Of a stretch of DNA of 64,000 nucleotides, positions 1 to 8,107 are shown one piece after another. The notes under the pieces are model-generated. The model saw nothing but the letters and a program-made list of their open reading frames with translations, was not told the DNA's origin and ran no database searches. Numbering within the stretch: the stretch's first letter is position 1; each line of letters opens with the position of its first letter. The position numbers and the translations under genes were made by a program. The stretch comes from Streptomyces prunicolor NBRC 13075 (lineage in GTDB: Bacteria; Actinomycetota; Actinomycetes; Streptomycetales; Streptomycetaceae): assembly GCF_000367365.1 (NCBI RefSeq), contig NZ_BARF01000047.1, positions 183,191-247,190 on the forward strand, given 5' to 3'.

Positions 1-816
1 GGTGCCGGGCCGGACCCGCCCGTCGGTGTCGAGCGCGGCTACGGTCACCGCCTCCAGTCGGTCATCACCGTGCGCCTGGACGACTGTGTGCCGGGTGAGC
101 AACTTGACCCGGTGGCGGAGGAGTTGAGCGGCGTACCTGGCACCCTCGGCGACTTTGCCGGGCTGTGCGGCGAGCGCGCGGGATCGTCGTGCGAACGCCT
201 TGGGGTCGGCGGACTCGACCAGCGCGGCCACCTCAACACCGGCTGCCGCGAGGCCGGTTGCCACGGGGAGGAGGAGCGGGCCGGTGCCCGCGACCACGGC
301 GGTGCGTCCGGGGACAGCGAGGGTGCCCTTGAGCATGGCCTGGGCGCCGCCCGCGGTGAGGACTCCGGGAACGGTCCAACCGGGGAACGGGAGGACCTTC
401 TCGTAGCCGCCGGTGGCGAGGAGGACGGCGTCGGCGCGTACCTCGACCGGGTCCTGCTGTTCGGGGCCGAGCAGGGCGTGCACGGTGAAGGCGTTTCGGT
501 CGGCACCGCCAGCCTGCCGTTCCAACTGCCGCTCCACGAGCCAGACATGATGGTCCGTCAAATGTGTTACGCAGCCTGCCTCCACGTGTCGCGCGAGGGC
601 GTCCCTCAGCCGCTCCCACGCCCGCCACTGGTGGTGCAGGGCCTGCGGGCGTCCGGCGTTCAGTTCGATGGCGGGCTGTCGGTAGAACTGGCCGCCCGCC
701 CGTGCCGCCGAGTCGATCAGGGTGACGCGGACCCCGTGGGCCGCGGCGGCGACGGTGGCGGCGAGTCCCGCCGGGCCCGCGCCGATCACGGCGAGGTGCG
801 GTCGATCGTCAGTCAT
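1..816 (-). CDS. FAD/NAD(P)-binding oxidoreductase, alpha subunit of a three-part amine/imino-acid dehydrogenase (partial)
   Basis: The ATG start is at 816; the C-terminus lies beyond the left window edge, so 272 codons are visible. The protein opens with a Rossmann FAD motif (VIGAGPAGLAA, residues about 10-20) followed by GGQFYRQ. A second nucleotide-binding stretch (TAVVAGTGPLLLPVA) sits near residue 170. This layout belongs to the HcnB/OoxA-type alpha subunits of opine, cyanide-forming and D-hydroxyproline dehydrogenases. Its start overlaps by 8 bp the stop of the 2Fe-2S protein upstream, and that gene overlaps the DAO-type subunit, so all three are probably translated together as one complex. 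The family assignment is firm; the substrate is inferred. Confidence 0.85.
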   Translation of the reverse strand, partial: MTDDRPHLAVIGAGPAGLAATVAAAAHGVRVTLIDSAARAGGQFYRQPAIELNAGRPQALHHQWRAWERLRDALARHVEAGCVTHLTDHHVWLVERQLERQAGGADRNAFTVHALLGPEQQDPVEVRADAVLLATGGYEKVLPFPGWTVPGVLTAGGAQAMLKGTLAVPGRTAVVAGTGPLLLPVATGLAAAGVEVAALVESADPKAFARRSRALAAQPGKVAEGARYAAQLLRHRVKLLTRHTVVQAHGDDRLEAVTVAALDTDGRVRPGT

Positions 817-1111
817 CGTGGCCCGTCCCCTCCTGCGTACGGATGGCGTCTCCCGGGTGCGCTGGCACCAGGCAAGCCCGTTGGTTCGGGCGGTTGTTGA
901 CGGTGACGAGGCAGTCGTAGCAGACGCCGATCCCGCAGAAGATGCCGCGGGGCCGGCCCGCGCCCCGGGTGGTGCGCCAGGACGTCACGCCCGCCGTCCA
1001 CAGCGCGGCGGCGACGGTCTGGCCGGGGAGGGCCTCGATCGCGCGGCCGTCGAGGGTGACGGTGAAGGCCGGGCCCGGGTGGGCGTCGGCGAGGTCCAGT
1101 GGGGAGTTCAC
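809..1111 (-). CDS. Small 2Fe-2S ferredoxin-like subunit of the dehydrogenase complex
   Basis: A 100-residue protein starting with GTG at 1111. The cysteine pattern CGIGVCYDC followed by NNRPNQRAC gives four ligands for a plant-type 2Fe-2S cluster (Fer2_4 family). Proteins of this size act as the gamma subunit of hydroxyproline/opine dehydrogenases, relaying electrons between the FAD-containing subunits. The start overlaps the upstream FAD subunit stop by 4 bp (GTGA), and its own stop overlaps the next start by 8 bp. That is the hallmark of translational coupling and fixed stoichiometry. Confidence 0.88.
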   Translation of the reverse strand: MNSPLDLADAHPGPAFTVTLDGRAIEALPGQTVAAALWTAGVTSWRTTRGAGRPRGIFCGIGVCYDCLVTVNNRPNQRACLVPAHPGDAIRTQEGTGHDD

Positions 1112-2289
1112 GTGTCCTCCTCCTCGGGGAACTCGGGGAAACGGTCGGGTCGGAAGGGCGCCGGGTCGAGGTCCGGGGTCTTGTCGCTCAGCAGTTGGGC
1201 GATCAAGTGCCCTGTGCCGGTGGCGAGTCCGATGCCCGCGCCCTCGTGTCCGCAGGCGTGGACGAGGCCGGGGACGCGCGGATCGGGGCCGATGGCGGGG
1301 AGGTGGTCCGGCATGTAGGGGCGGAAGCCGAGGTAGGAGCGCATCGCGTGGACGTCGGACAGGAACGGGAACAGTTGCGTCGCGCCCACCGCCAGCGCCC
1401 GGACGACCGGCAGCGAGAACTCCCGGTCGAAGCCGACGCGTTCGCGGCTCGCACCGATCAGGACCGGTCCAGCGGCCGTGCCCTCCACGACCGGTGAGGT
1501 CTGCAGCGCGGCCGAGTCGCTGGCCACGTCGGCCACGTAGTCGGCGGCGTACACCTTGTGGCGGACCAGGCGGGGCAGCGGTTCGGTGACGAGGACGAAG
1601 CCGCGGCGCGGGAGGACGGGGAGGGTGACTCCGGCGAGGGCTGCGACTTCGCCGCCCCAGGTGCCGGCGGCGTTGACGACCGTGGGGGCGAGGATGTCGC
1701 CGCGGTCGGTACGGATGCCTTGGACCGTTCCATCCGTCTTGAGGAGTACGTCCGTCACCGTGCAGCCGGTGAGCAGGCGGGCGCCCGAGACCCGGACGAG
1801 GTGGGCGGCGGCCAGGGCGGGCATCACCTGGCAGTCCTGGGGGTAGTACACGCCGCCGGGGAGGCCGGGGGCGAGGTGGGGTTCGAGGTCGTACAGGGCA
1901 CCGTCTTGGACCGGTCCAGCGACGACTCCGGCGGCGCGCTGCTCGTCGGCGAAGCGCTCCAGCGCGGCGAGCCCGTCGGGGGTGGAGGCGACGACGAGGC
2001 CGCCCTTCGCCTCGTACTCGATGACCTCCCCGAGCTCCCCGAGCCCCCCGAGCTCCTCGGCGAGTTGGGCCCACAGACGGCCGGAGAGGAGAGCGAGGTC
2101 GAGTTCCGGGCCCGGCTCCTTGTCGGAGACGAGCAGGTTGCCCTCGCCGGCGCCGGTCGTGCCGCCGGAGACCGGGCCGCGGTCCACGATGACGACGTCG
2201 AGTCCCGCCCGGGCCGCGTAGAGGGCGCAGGCCGCGCCCACCATTCCGGCCCCGACGATGACGACATCGCAGGTCAGTCGCTTGCTCAC
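1108..2289 (-). CDS. DAO-family FAD-dependent oxidoreductase (beta, catalytic subunit)
   Basis: A 393-residue protein with an N-terminal FAD-binding motif (VVIVGAGMVGAACALYAARAG, residues 9-29) and the GTTGAGEGN segment typical of the D-amino-acid oxidase/sarcosine oxidase family. The C-terminus has HACGHEGAGIGLATGTG, the usual FAD-contacting end. With the 2Fe-2S and NAD-type subunits downstream it forms the alpha-beta-gamma set described for D-hydroxyproline dehydrogenase and opine oxidases, which oxidise a secondary amine to an imine. An adjacent Xaa-Pro peptidase makes a proline or hydroxyproline derivative the best guess. No racemase/epimerase is visible, though one could lie left of the window. 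Confidence 0.87.
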   Translation of the reverse strand: MSKRLTCDVVIVGAGMVGAACALYAARAGLDVVIVDRGPVSGGTTGAGEGNLLVSDKEPGPELDLALLSGRLWAQLAEELGGLGELGEVIEYEAKGGLVVASTPDGLAALERFADEQRAAGVVAGPVQDGALYDLEPHLAPGLPGGVYYPQDCQVMPALAAAHLVRVSGARLLTGCTVTDVLLKTDGTVQGIRTDRGDILAPTVVNAAGTWGGEVAALAGVTLPVLPRRGFVLVTEPLPRLVRHKVYAADYVADVASDSAALQTSPVVEGTAAGPVLIGASRERVGFDREFSLPVVRALAVGATQLFPFLSDVHAMRSYLGFRPYMPDHLPAIGPDPRVPGLVHACGHEGAGIGLATGTGHLIAQLLSDKTPDLDPAPFRPDRFPEFPEEEDT

Positions 2290-2340
2290 AGCAGTACTAT
2301 GTCACATGTCTCTCTAGCTGGGTATGTCGCGACGCGGCTG

Positions 2341-2400
2341 TCACCACACCCGGAATCACCACACTCTGACTCACCACCCCCTGAATCACCGCACACGGAA
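2341..2400. repeat. Four 15-bp tandem repeats in the leader of the aminopeptidase gene
   Basis: Units begin at 2341, 2356, 2371 and 2386. Each starts TCACC(A/G)CAC or TCACCACCC and ends in CTGAA, CGGAA or similar. They lie between the divergent oxidoreductase (start 2289) and the aminopeptidase start chosen at 2413. If the peptidase began at the upstream ATG (2299), the array would encode pentapeptides of the form SPHPE-SPHSD-SPPPE-SPHTE. The last unit runs straight into the Shine-Dalgarno sequence (GAAGAGG). Confidence 0.85.
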
Positions 2401-2412
2401 GAGGTGCCCGAC

Positions 2413-3825
2413 GTGGCCAAGGGCCGAAAGAACGGTCTGTACCGAGGAATCCCCGACGAGCTGTCCGCCCTGATGCGGACCGGCTGGGCCGACACCGAGC
2501 GCACGGATCTGCAGCCGGCCGAGCAGGCTCCGCACGCGGCACGCCGTCGGGCCGCGCTCTCCGCGCTCTTCCCCGGCGAGCGCCTCGTCGTGCCGTCCGG
2601 GAACCTCCTGATCCGCTCGAACGACAGCCACCACCCGTTCCGCCCGTACTCCGGCTATGTGCATCTCACCGGCGACCAGGCACGTGACGGTGCCCTGGTC
2701 CTGGAGCCCCGCCCCGACGGCGGCCACGACGCGCACTGCTACCAACTCCCCCGCGACAGCAGGGACGGCGACGAGTTCTGGACCGGTTACACCGCCGAGC
2801 TGTGGATGGGCCGCCGCCGCTCGCTCGCCGAGTCGGCACAGGTGCTCGGGCTGCCCTGCCGTGACATTCGGACGATCGCCGAGGACCTGGCGAAGACCTC
2901 CGGAACACCCACCCGCGTCGTCCGCGGCGTCGACCCGACGCTGGACGCGGCGCTCGACACCGACGAGGAGCGGGACGACGAGTTCGAGTCGGCCGTCTCC
3001 GGACTGCGGCTGGTCAAGGACGCGTGGGAGATCGGCGAGATGCGCCGCGCCGTCGACTCCACGGTGCGCGGATTCACCGATGTCGTACGGGAGTTGTCGC
3101 AGGCGATCGCCACCTCGGAGCGCTGGATCGAGGGCACGTTCTTCCGCCGGGCCCGCGTCGAGGGCAACCATGTCGGCTACGGATCGATCTGCGCGGCCGG
3201 CGAGCACGCCACGATCATGCACTGGACCGACAACGACGGCCCGGTCCGCCCCGGTGAACTCCTCCTGCTGGACGCGGGAGTCGAGACGCACAGCCTCTAC
3301 ACCGCCGACGTCACCCGCACCCTCCCGATCAACGGCACGTTCACCCCGGTCCAACGCACGGTCTACGACGCGGTGTTCGAGGCCCAGGAGGCCGGCATGG
3401 CGGCGGTGAAGCCGGGTGCGCACTACCGGGACTTCCACGAGGCTGCCCAACGGTCCCTGGCCGAACGGCTGGTGGAGTGGGGCTTCATCGAGGGGCCGGC
3501 CGAGCGGGCGTACGAGCTGTCGCTGCAGCGGCGGTTCACGATGGCGGGCACCGGGCACATGCTCGGGCTCGACGTCCACGACTGCGCCCAGGCGCGCAGC
3601 GAGGAGTACGTGGACGGGGTCCTGGAACCCGGCATGGTGCTGACCGTCGAGCCGGGCCTGTACTTCCAGCCCGACGATCTGACGGTGCCGGAGGAGTGGC
3701 GGGGCATCGGCGTCCGGATCGAGGACGATCTGCTGGTGACGGCGGACGGTTACGAGAACCTGTCGGCGGGGTTGCCTCGTTCGGCCGACGAAGTCGAGGC
3801 GTGGATGCGGGAGTTCGCGGGCTGA
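2413..3825 (+). CDS. M24-family Xaa-Pro aminopeptidase (aminopeptidase P)
   Basis: A 470-residue protein. GTG at 2413 is chosen because GAAGAGG precedes it at good spacing; an in-frame ATG at 2299 would add 38 residues of low-complexity repeat. It has an N-terminal aminopeptidase-P domain and a C-terminal pita-bread metallopeptidase domain. Both dimetal-centre aspartates (LLLDAGVE and ADVTRT), the histidine (GTGHMLGLDVHD) and both glutamates (VEPGLYF and RIEDD) are present. It removes the N-terminal residue ahead of proline in peptides in the cytoplasm. Divergent from the dehydrogenase operon, it may feed proline or hydroxyproline into it; that link is inference. Confidence 0.93.
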   Translation: MAKGRKNGLYRGIPDELSALMRTGWADTERTDLQPAEQAPHAARRRAALSALFPGERLVVPSGNLLIRSNDSHHPFRPYSGYVHLTGDQARDGALVLEPRPDGGHDAHCYQLPRDSRDGDEFWTGYTAELWMGRRRSLAESAQVLGLPCRDIRTIAEDLAKTSGTPTRVVRGVDPTLDAALDTDEERDDEFESAVSGLRLVKDAWEIGEMRRAVDSTVRGFTDVVRELSQAIATSERWIEGTFFRRARVEGNHVGYGSICAAGEHATIMHWTDNDGPVRPGELLLLDAGVETHSLYTADVTRTLPINGTFTPVQRTVYDAVFEAQEAGMAAVKPGAHYRDFHEAAQRSLAERLVEWGFIEGPAERAYELSLQRRFTMAGTGHMLGLDVHDCAQARSEEYVDGVLEPGMVLTVEPGLYFQPDDLTVPEEWRGIGVRIEDDLLVTADGYENLSAGLPRSADEVEAWMREFAG

Positions 3826-3832
3826 GTGCGTC

Positions 3833-3865
3833 GACTGGTCACCCCGGTAAGTGGGGTGACCAGTC
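3833..3865. terminator. Bidirectional hairpin terminator
   Basis: A perfect 13-bp stem (GACTGGTCACCCC, 3833-3845, with its complement at 3853-3865) closes a 7-base loop. It fills the gap between the convergent aminopeptidase (stop 3825) and ABC permease (stop 3867), so it can end both transcripts. There is no U tract, as is usual in Streptomyces. Confidence 0.9.
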
Positions 3866-3866
3866 G

Positions 3867-4682
3867 TCAGACTCGGCTCGCGGTGGCCGTGTCGGCGGAC
3901 AGGCGCTGGGCGACGTAGATCGGGAGCACGGAGAGCAGGACGAGTACCGCGGCCACCACGTTGACGACCGGGGCCTGTTGGGGTCGGGTCATGTTGTTGA
4001 AGATCCAGATCGGGAGGGTCTCGATGCCGGGTCCGGCGGTGAACGTGGTCACCACGATCTCGTCGAAGGACAGCGCGAACGCGAGCAGTCCGCCCGCGAG
4101 GAGCGCGGAGCGCACCAGCGGGAAGGTGACGTCGACGAAGGCGCGGAAGGTGTCGGCGCCCAGGTCCATCGCGGCTTCCTCGTACGACCCGGAGGTGCGT
4201 CGGAGCCGGGCGACGACGTTGTTGAACACGACGACGATACAGAAGGTGGCGTGTCCGACGATCACCGTGAACAGGCCGAGGCCCACCCCGAGCGGCTCAA
4301 GTACCGTACTGAACGCCGAGTTGAGGGCGATGCCCGTGACGATGCCGGGCAGCGCGATCGGCAGGACGACCACGAAGGAGATGGCGTCGCGGCCGAAGAA
4401 GCGGTACCGGGCGACCGCGAAGGCGATCAGGGTGCCGAGCACCAGGGCAATGGCGGTGGCACCGAGTCCGGCCTTCACCGAGACCCAAAGGGCCGCGCGC
4501 GCACCGGAGTTCTGCCAGGCGACCGACCACCAGTGCAGGGTCAGGGTGGACGGCGGCCAGCTCGCGCTGCGGTCCGGGTTGAGGGAGTTGACCAGGACGA
4601 GCAGGAGCGGGACGTAGATCACCGCGAAGCCGAGCCCGGCGGCCACGCGCAGGGCGATACGCGCGGAACGGGAGAGCTGCAT
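3867..4682 (-). CDS. ABC transporter permease, polyamine/opine type (PotC-like)
   Basis: A 271-residue inner-membrane protein with about six hydrophobic segments. The EAA cytoplasmic loop is near residues 165-185 (SYEEAAMDLGADTFRAF), the site that docks the ATPase. This is the second permease of a spermidine/putrescine-class importer (PotABCD architecture). Fourth and last in the operon ATPase - binding protein - permease - permease, it lies 68 bp from the preceding permease. This transporter class handles polyamines, betaines, opines and related amines, consistent with the neighbouring amine dehydrogenase. Confidence 0.9.
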   Translation of the reverse strand: MQLSRSARIALRVAAGLGFAVIYVPLLLVLVNSLNPDRSASWPPSTLTLHWWSVAWQNSGARAALWVSVKAGLGATAIALVLGTLIAFAVARYRFFGRDAISFVVVLPIALPGIVTGIALNSAFSTVLEPLGVGLGLFTVIVGHATFCIVVVFNNVVARLRRTSGSYEEAAMDLGADTFRAFVDVTFPLVRSALLAGGLLAFALSFDEIVVTTFTAGPGIETLPIWIFNNMTRPQQAPVVNVVAAVLVLLSVLPIYVAQRLSADTATASRV

Positions 4683-4750
4683 GACATGTCACCCCCTTCG
4701 GAGGCTGTCGAGAACGTTCTGAAGGACTTCGCGCATCGTCAAGTAGCCGT

Positions 4751-5614
4751 CTACAGGCTGCTGAGCGCACCCGTGCGGCGCATCGCGAGCAGGTACACCA
4801 CGATGACGACGACGGGGACGGTGCCGAGGGCGGCGGCCATGGGCAGGTTGAGTTCGATGTTGGAGTAGACAAGGTTGCCGATGAGCTGGGTCTTGCCGCC
4901 GACGATCTGCACGGTGATGTAGTCGCCGAGGCTGAGCGAGAAGGTGAAGATCGACCCGGCGGCGACGGACGGCAGCACCATCGGCAGCACGACCGACCGG
5001 AAGGTCCGCCCGGCCCGCGCGCCCAAGTCCGCCGACGCGTCAAGGAGATTGGCGGGGAGCTGCTCCAGCGCGGTGTGGATCGGCAGAACCATGTACGGCA
5101 GCCAGAGGTACGTGAGCGTGAGGACGGTCGCCGGTAGTCCGAACCCGGGCCCGCTCAGCCCGAACGGCTTCAACATCCAGTCGGCCAGGCCGCCTTGGGA
5201 CAGGATGAGCCGCCACGCGTACACCTTGACCAGGTAACTCGCCCATAGCGGGGTGAGGATGGCGACCACGAGCAGCGGGCGCCGGCGCGGCTTCGCGACG
5301 CGCGCCGTGTAGAAGGCGAGCGGGAACGCGATCACCGCGCACAGGACGGTGACGGCGAGCGCGACGCCGATGCTGCGCAGGATGACCTGCCGGTAGACGG
5401 GCACCGTGAACAGCTCGTGGAAGTTGTCGGTCGACCAGACCTTCACGACCTCGGAGGTGAAGGAGTCGGTCGTCCAGAACGCGGAGACGAACAACACGCT
5501 CAGCGAGCCGAGATAGAGCACGGCGAGCCAGAGCAGCGGTGCGGTGAGCAGCAGGGAGAGCCGTAGCCGGGGGCGCCGGTACAGCGCCCCCGCGGTCCGG
5601 TTCAGCAAGGACAT
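4751..5614 (-). CDS. ABC transporter permease, polyamine/opine type (PotB-like)
   Basis: A 287-residue integral membrane protein. The first membrane segment (LSLLLTAPLLWLAVLYLGS) follows a short basic N-terminus. The EAA-type loop (NLLDASADLGARAGRTF) lies near residue 195. Only 3 bp separate its ATG (5614) from the stop of the binding-protein gene, so the two are coupled. It pairs with the downstream permease to form the membrane channel of the importer. Confidence 0.9.
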   Translation of the reverse strand: MSLLNRTAGALYRRPRLRLSLLLTAPLLWLAVLYLGSLSVLFVSAFWTTDSFTSEVVKVWSTDNFHELFTVPVYRQVILRSIGVALAVTVLCAVIAFPLAFYTARVAKPRRRPLLVVAILTPLWASYLVKVYAWRLILSQGGLADWMLKPFGLSGPGFGLPATVLTLTYLWLPYMVLPIHTALEQLPANLLDASADLGARAGRTFRSVVLPMVLPSVAAGSIFTFSLSLGDYITVQIVGGKTQLIGNLVYSNIELNLPMAAALGTVPVVVIVVYLLAMRRTGALSSL

Positions 5615-5617
5615 GTC

Positions 5618-6829
5618 TCAGCCCTTGATCTCGGTCCAGGCCTGCACCCACTTGGCGTACGGCACGCACTTGACGTCCGTACGGCCGTCGAGGCACTGCT
5701 GGATGGGCGTGTTCCAGAAGGCGATGTTCTTCCAGTACGCGGTGTCGGCGGCGTGGTAGGTGGTGCAGAAGTTCTTGTCGCTGGTCTCGGCGCAGGCCTT
5801 GGAGTTGGCGGGGGCCTCACCGAAGTACTCGGCGACCTGGGCGTTGACCTTCGGCGAGACGATCCAATCGAGCCACTGGTAGGCGCAGTTGGGGTGTTTG
5901 GCCTTGGCGGAGATCATCCAGGTGTCGGACCACCCGGTCGAACCCTCCTTGGGGACAAAGGCCTTGATCTTGGTGCCCTCGTCGGCGGTGAGGTTGGCGA
6001 TGACCTGCCAGGTGGTGCCGACGACGGAGTCGCCGCTCTTGAAGGCGGAGATCTCCTTGAGGTAGTCGCTCCAGTACTCGCCGATGTCCGCGTTCTGCTT
6101 CTTCAGCAGGGCGACGGCGGCGTCGAACTGCTTCTGGTCGAGCGCGTAGGGGTCCTTGATCTTCAACTCGGGCTTGGTGGCCTTGAGATAGAGGGCCGCG
6201 TCGGCGATGTAGATCGGCGAGTCGTACGCGGTGACATGGCCCTTGTACTTCGAGGCGTCGTCGAAGACCGCGGACCAGGAGGTCGGGGCGGGGGTGACCT
6301 TCTGGGTGTTGTACATCAGGAGGTTGGCGCCGCGGCCGTGCGGGATGCCGTAGGCCTTGCCCTTGACCGAGTTCCAGGCCTGGAGCTTCAAGTCGGGGAA
6401 AATATCTTTGTAGTTGGGGACCAGGCTGGTGTTGACGGGGGCCGCGTCGCCGGAGGCTATGAGGCGCAGAGAGGCGTCGCCGGAGGCGGAGACGGCGTCG
6501 TACTCGCCGGTCTTCATCAGCTTGACCATCTCGTCGGAGCTGGCGGCGACCTTGGAGTTGACCTGGCAGCCCGTCTGCTTCTCGAAGTCGCTGACCCAGT
6601 TCACCTTGGGGTCGTTGGAGCCGTCCTCGACATAGCCGGCCCAGGCGATCAGGTTGACCTCGCCCTCGCTCTTGCCGAGCTTCGACTGGGCTTTGAGATC
6701 AGGGGGGTTGAGGCCGCCGGACGAACTGCCCGTCGAGCCGGAGGAGCCGCAGGCGGTGGCGGCCAGCACGAGCGTGGCCACGGCGGCGACGGCCTTGAGG
6801 GTTGGGGTGAGGCGCACGACGTTCTCCAT
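5618..6829 (-). CDS. Extracellular solute-binding lipoprotein (PotD-like)
   Basis: A 403-residue protein with a lipoprotein signal: hydrophobic stretch VAAVATLVLAATAC with the lipidated cysteine at about residue 27, then a Gly/Ser-rich linker. The mature part is a periplasmic-binding-protein type 2 fold of the polyamine class. Acidic and aromatic residues suited to an amine ligand recur (INLIAWAGYVEDG-like start, IGEYWSDYLKE, WLDWIVSP). It delivers substrate to the two permeases encoded immediately downstream. The ligand cannot be read from sequence; a cationic or zwitterionic amine is the family expectation. Confidence 0.88.
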   Translation of the reverse strand: MENVVRLTPTLKAVAAVATLVLAATACGSSGSTGSSSGGLNPPDLKAQSKLGKSEGEVNLIAWAGYVEDGSNDPKVNWVSDFEKQTGCQVNSKVAASSDEMVKLMKTGEYDAVSASGDASLRLIASGDAAPVNTSLVPNYKDIFPDLKLQAWNSVKGKAYGIPHGRGANLLMYNTQKVTPAPTSWSAVFDDASKYKGHVTAYDSPIYIADAALYLKATKPELKIKDPYALDQKQFDAAVALLKKQNADIGEYWSDYLKEISAFKSGDSVVGTTWQVIANLTADEGTKIKAFVPKEGSTGWSDTWMISAKAKHPNCAYQWLDWIVSPKVNAQVAEYFGEAPANSKACAETSDKNFCTTYHAADTAYWKNIAFWNTPIQQCLDGRTDVKCVPYAKWVQAWTEIKG

Positions 6830-6896
6830 ACGTGAAAGGACGTGGGAGGAGCGGGGTCGGGGTCAGCGGGGGGCTAGATCAGCCGGGCGGACGGGG

Positions 6897-7994
6897 TCAG
6901 CGGGGGTCGGGAACGTGCACCGTGTGGCGCCGGTGCCATTGCAGTCGCACTCGGCTGCCGCGGTAGGCGGCGACGTCCTCGGCGGAGGTCTCCAGGTTCT
7001 GCTGGAGTGCGGTGAGCCGGCCGCCGGCATCGAGGTCGACGAGGAAGCGGGTGGAGTCCCCGAGGTAAACGACCTCGGCGACGGTGCCGGCGGCGCTCTC
7101 GTGGTCCGGGCTCTCCTGGTCCGGGGTGTCGCGGTCCGGGCTCTCGTGGTCCGGGCTCTCGTGGTCCGGGTCGTCTGGTTCGGCGGAGTCCTTGAGGACG
7201 CGGATCTTCTCGGGCCGGATGCTGTAGGTGCCCGGGGTGCCGACGATCCGCTCCGCCGACTCGCCCTCCAGCAGGTTGGAGGTGCCGACGAAGGACGCGA
7301 CGAAGGGGGTCGCGGGGCGCTCGTAGACCTCGGCGGGCGTGCCGACCTGCTGGATGCGGCCCTGGTCGAAGACGGCGATGCGGTCGCTCATCGTCAGGGC
7401 CTCCTCCTGGTCGTGGGTGACGAAGACGAAGGTGATACCCACCTCCCGCTGGAGCGCCTTGAGTTCGACCTGCATCTGTTCGCGCAGTTTCAGGTCGAGG
7501 GCGCCGAGCGGTTCGTCCAGGAGCAGCACGCGGGGGCGGCCCACGAGGGCGCGGGCGAGGGCGACGCGTTGCCGCTGGCCGCCGGAGAGTTGGGCGGGGC
7601 GGCGGGTGCCGTAGCCCTCAAGTCGTACTTCCGCGAGGGCTGTTCGGGCGCGGGCGAGCCGTTCGGTCTTGGGGACCCCCCGGACCTTGAGGCCGTAGGC
7701 GACGTTCGCCTCGACCGTCATGTGCGGGAAGAGGGCGTAGTCCTGGAAGACGGTGTGGACGTCCCGTTCGAAGGGGGCGAGGCCGGTGACGTCCTGGCCG
7801 GCGAGTTCGACGGTGCCTCCGGTGGGGCTCTCGAAGCCGGCGATCATGCGGAGCACGGTCGTCTTGCCGGAGCCGGAGGGGCCGAGCATCGAGAAGAACT
7901 CGCCGTCCTTGATCTCCAGGTCGACCCCGGCCACGGCGGTCGTGTCCCCGAACGATTTCCGCAGATCCCGCAACTGGATCGCAATCCCCTCCAT
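6897..7994 (-). CDS. ABC transporter ATP-binding protein (PotA-like) with an internal PDHES repeat
   Basis: A 365-residue ATPase. ATG at 7994 is preferred over the longer frame from 8048 because AAAGG lies upstream and homologues begin at this point. Walker A (GPSGSGKTT), signature LSGGQRQRVALARAL, Walker B (VLLLDEPLGALD) and the H-loop (VTHDQEEAL) are intact. A C-terminal TOBE domain follows. Inside the TOBE region sits a five-copy pentapeptide repeat (PDHES and variants), encoded by 15-bp units at 7096-7170, which typical PotA proteins lack. First gene of the importer operon, transcribed toward the binding protein. Confidence 0.92.
   Translation of the reverse strand: MEGIAIQLRDLRKSFGDTTAVAGVDLEIKDGEFFSMLGPSGSGKTTVLRMIAGFESPTGGTVELAGQDVTGLAPFERDVHTVFQDYALFPHMTVEANVAYGLKVRGVPKTERLARARTALAEVRLEGYGTRRPAQLSGGQRQRVALARALVGRPRVLLLDEPLGALDLKLREQMQVELKALQREVGITFVFVTHDQEEALTMSDRIAVFDQGRIQQVGTPAEVYERPATPFVASFVGTSNLLEGESAERIVGTPGTYSIRPEKIRVLKDSAEPDDPDHESPDHESPDRDTPDQESPDHESAAGTVAEVVYLGDSTRFLVDLDAGGRLTALQQNLETSAEDVAAYRGSRVRLQWHRRHTVHVPDPR
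7096..7185. repeat. 15-bp tandem repeat inside the ABC ATPase gene
   Basis: Five units in exact 15-bp register (starting 7096, 7111, 7126, 7141, 7156), each close to CTCTCGTGGTCCGGG, plus a degenerate sixth to 7185. On the coding strand they give the pentapeptides PDHES, PDHES, PDRDT, PDQES, PDHES. The unit is a multiple of three, so the frame is preserved and the ATPase core is untouched. Confidence 0.92.
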
Positions 7995-8024
7995 GGGCGG
8001 GAACCTTTCTGGTGCTCTGTAACG

Positions 8025-8097
8025 TTGCACGGAAACATATGAAGTCATAGTTCAAATCTCAAGACCCCCTTAGGGTAAAGCTTGAGTCAACGTGCAA
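8025..8097. promoter_or_regulatory. Intergenic inverted repeats between the importer operon and the GntR gene
   Basis: The divergent promoter region contains TTGCACG (8025-8031) mirrored by CGTGCAA (8091-8097), and inside it CTCAAG (8058-8063) mirrored by CTTGAG (8081-8086). The nested symmetry between the transporter ATPase and a FadR-type regulator is what an autoregulated operator region would look like. It is inferred from symmetry only. Confidence 0.35.
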
Positions 8098-8107
8098 GGT
8101 GGTGGCC

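Noticed and set aside
2299..2412. Upstream ATG start for the Xaa-Pro aminopeptidase
   Set aside because: It would add a low-complexity repeat unlike family members and lacks a clear RBS, while GTG 2413 has one.
8000..8048. Longer start for the PotA-like ATPase
   Set aside because: Extra residues do not resemble the family, and ATG 7994 has an RBS and fits homologous N-termini.
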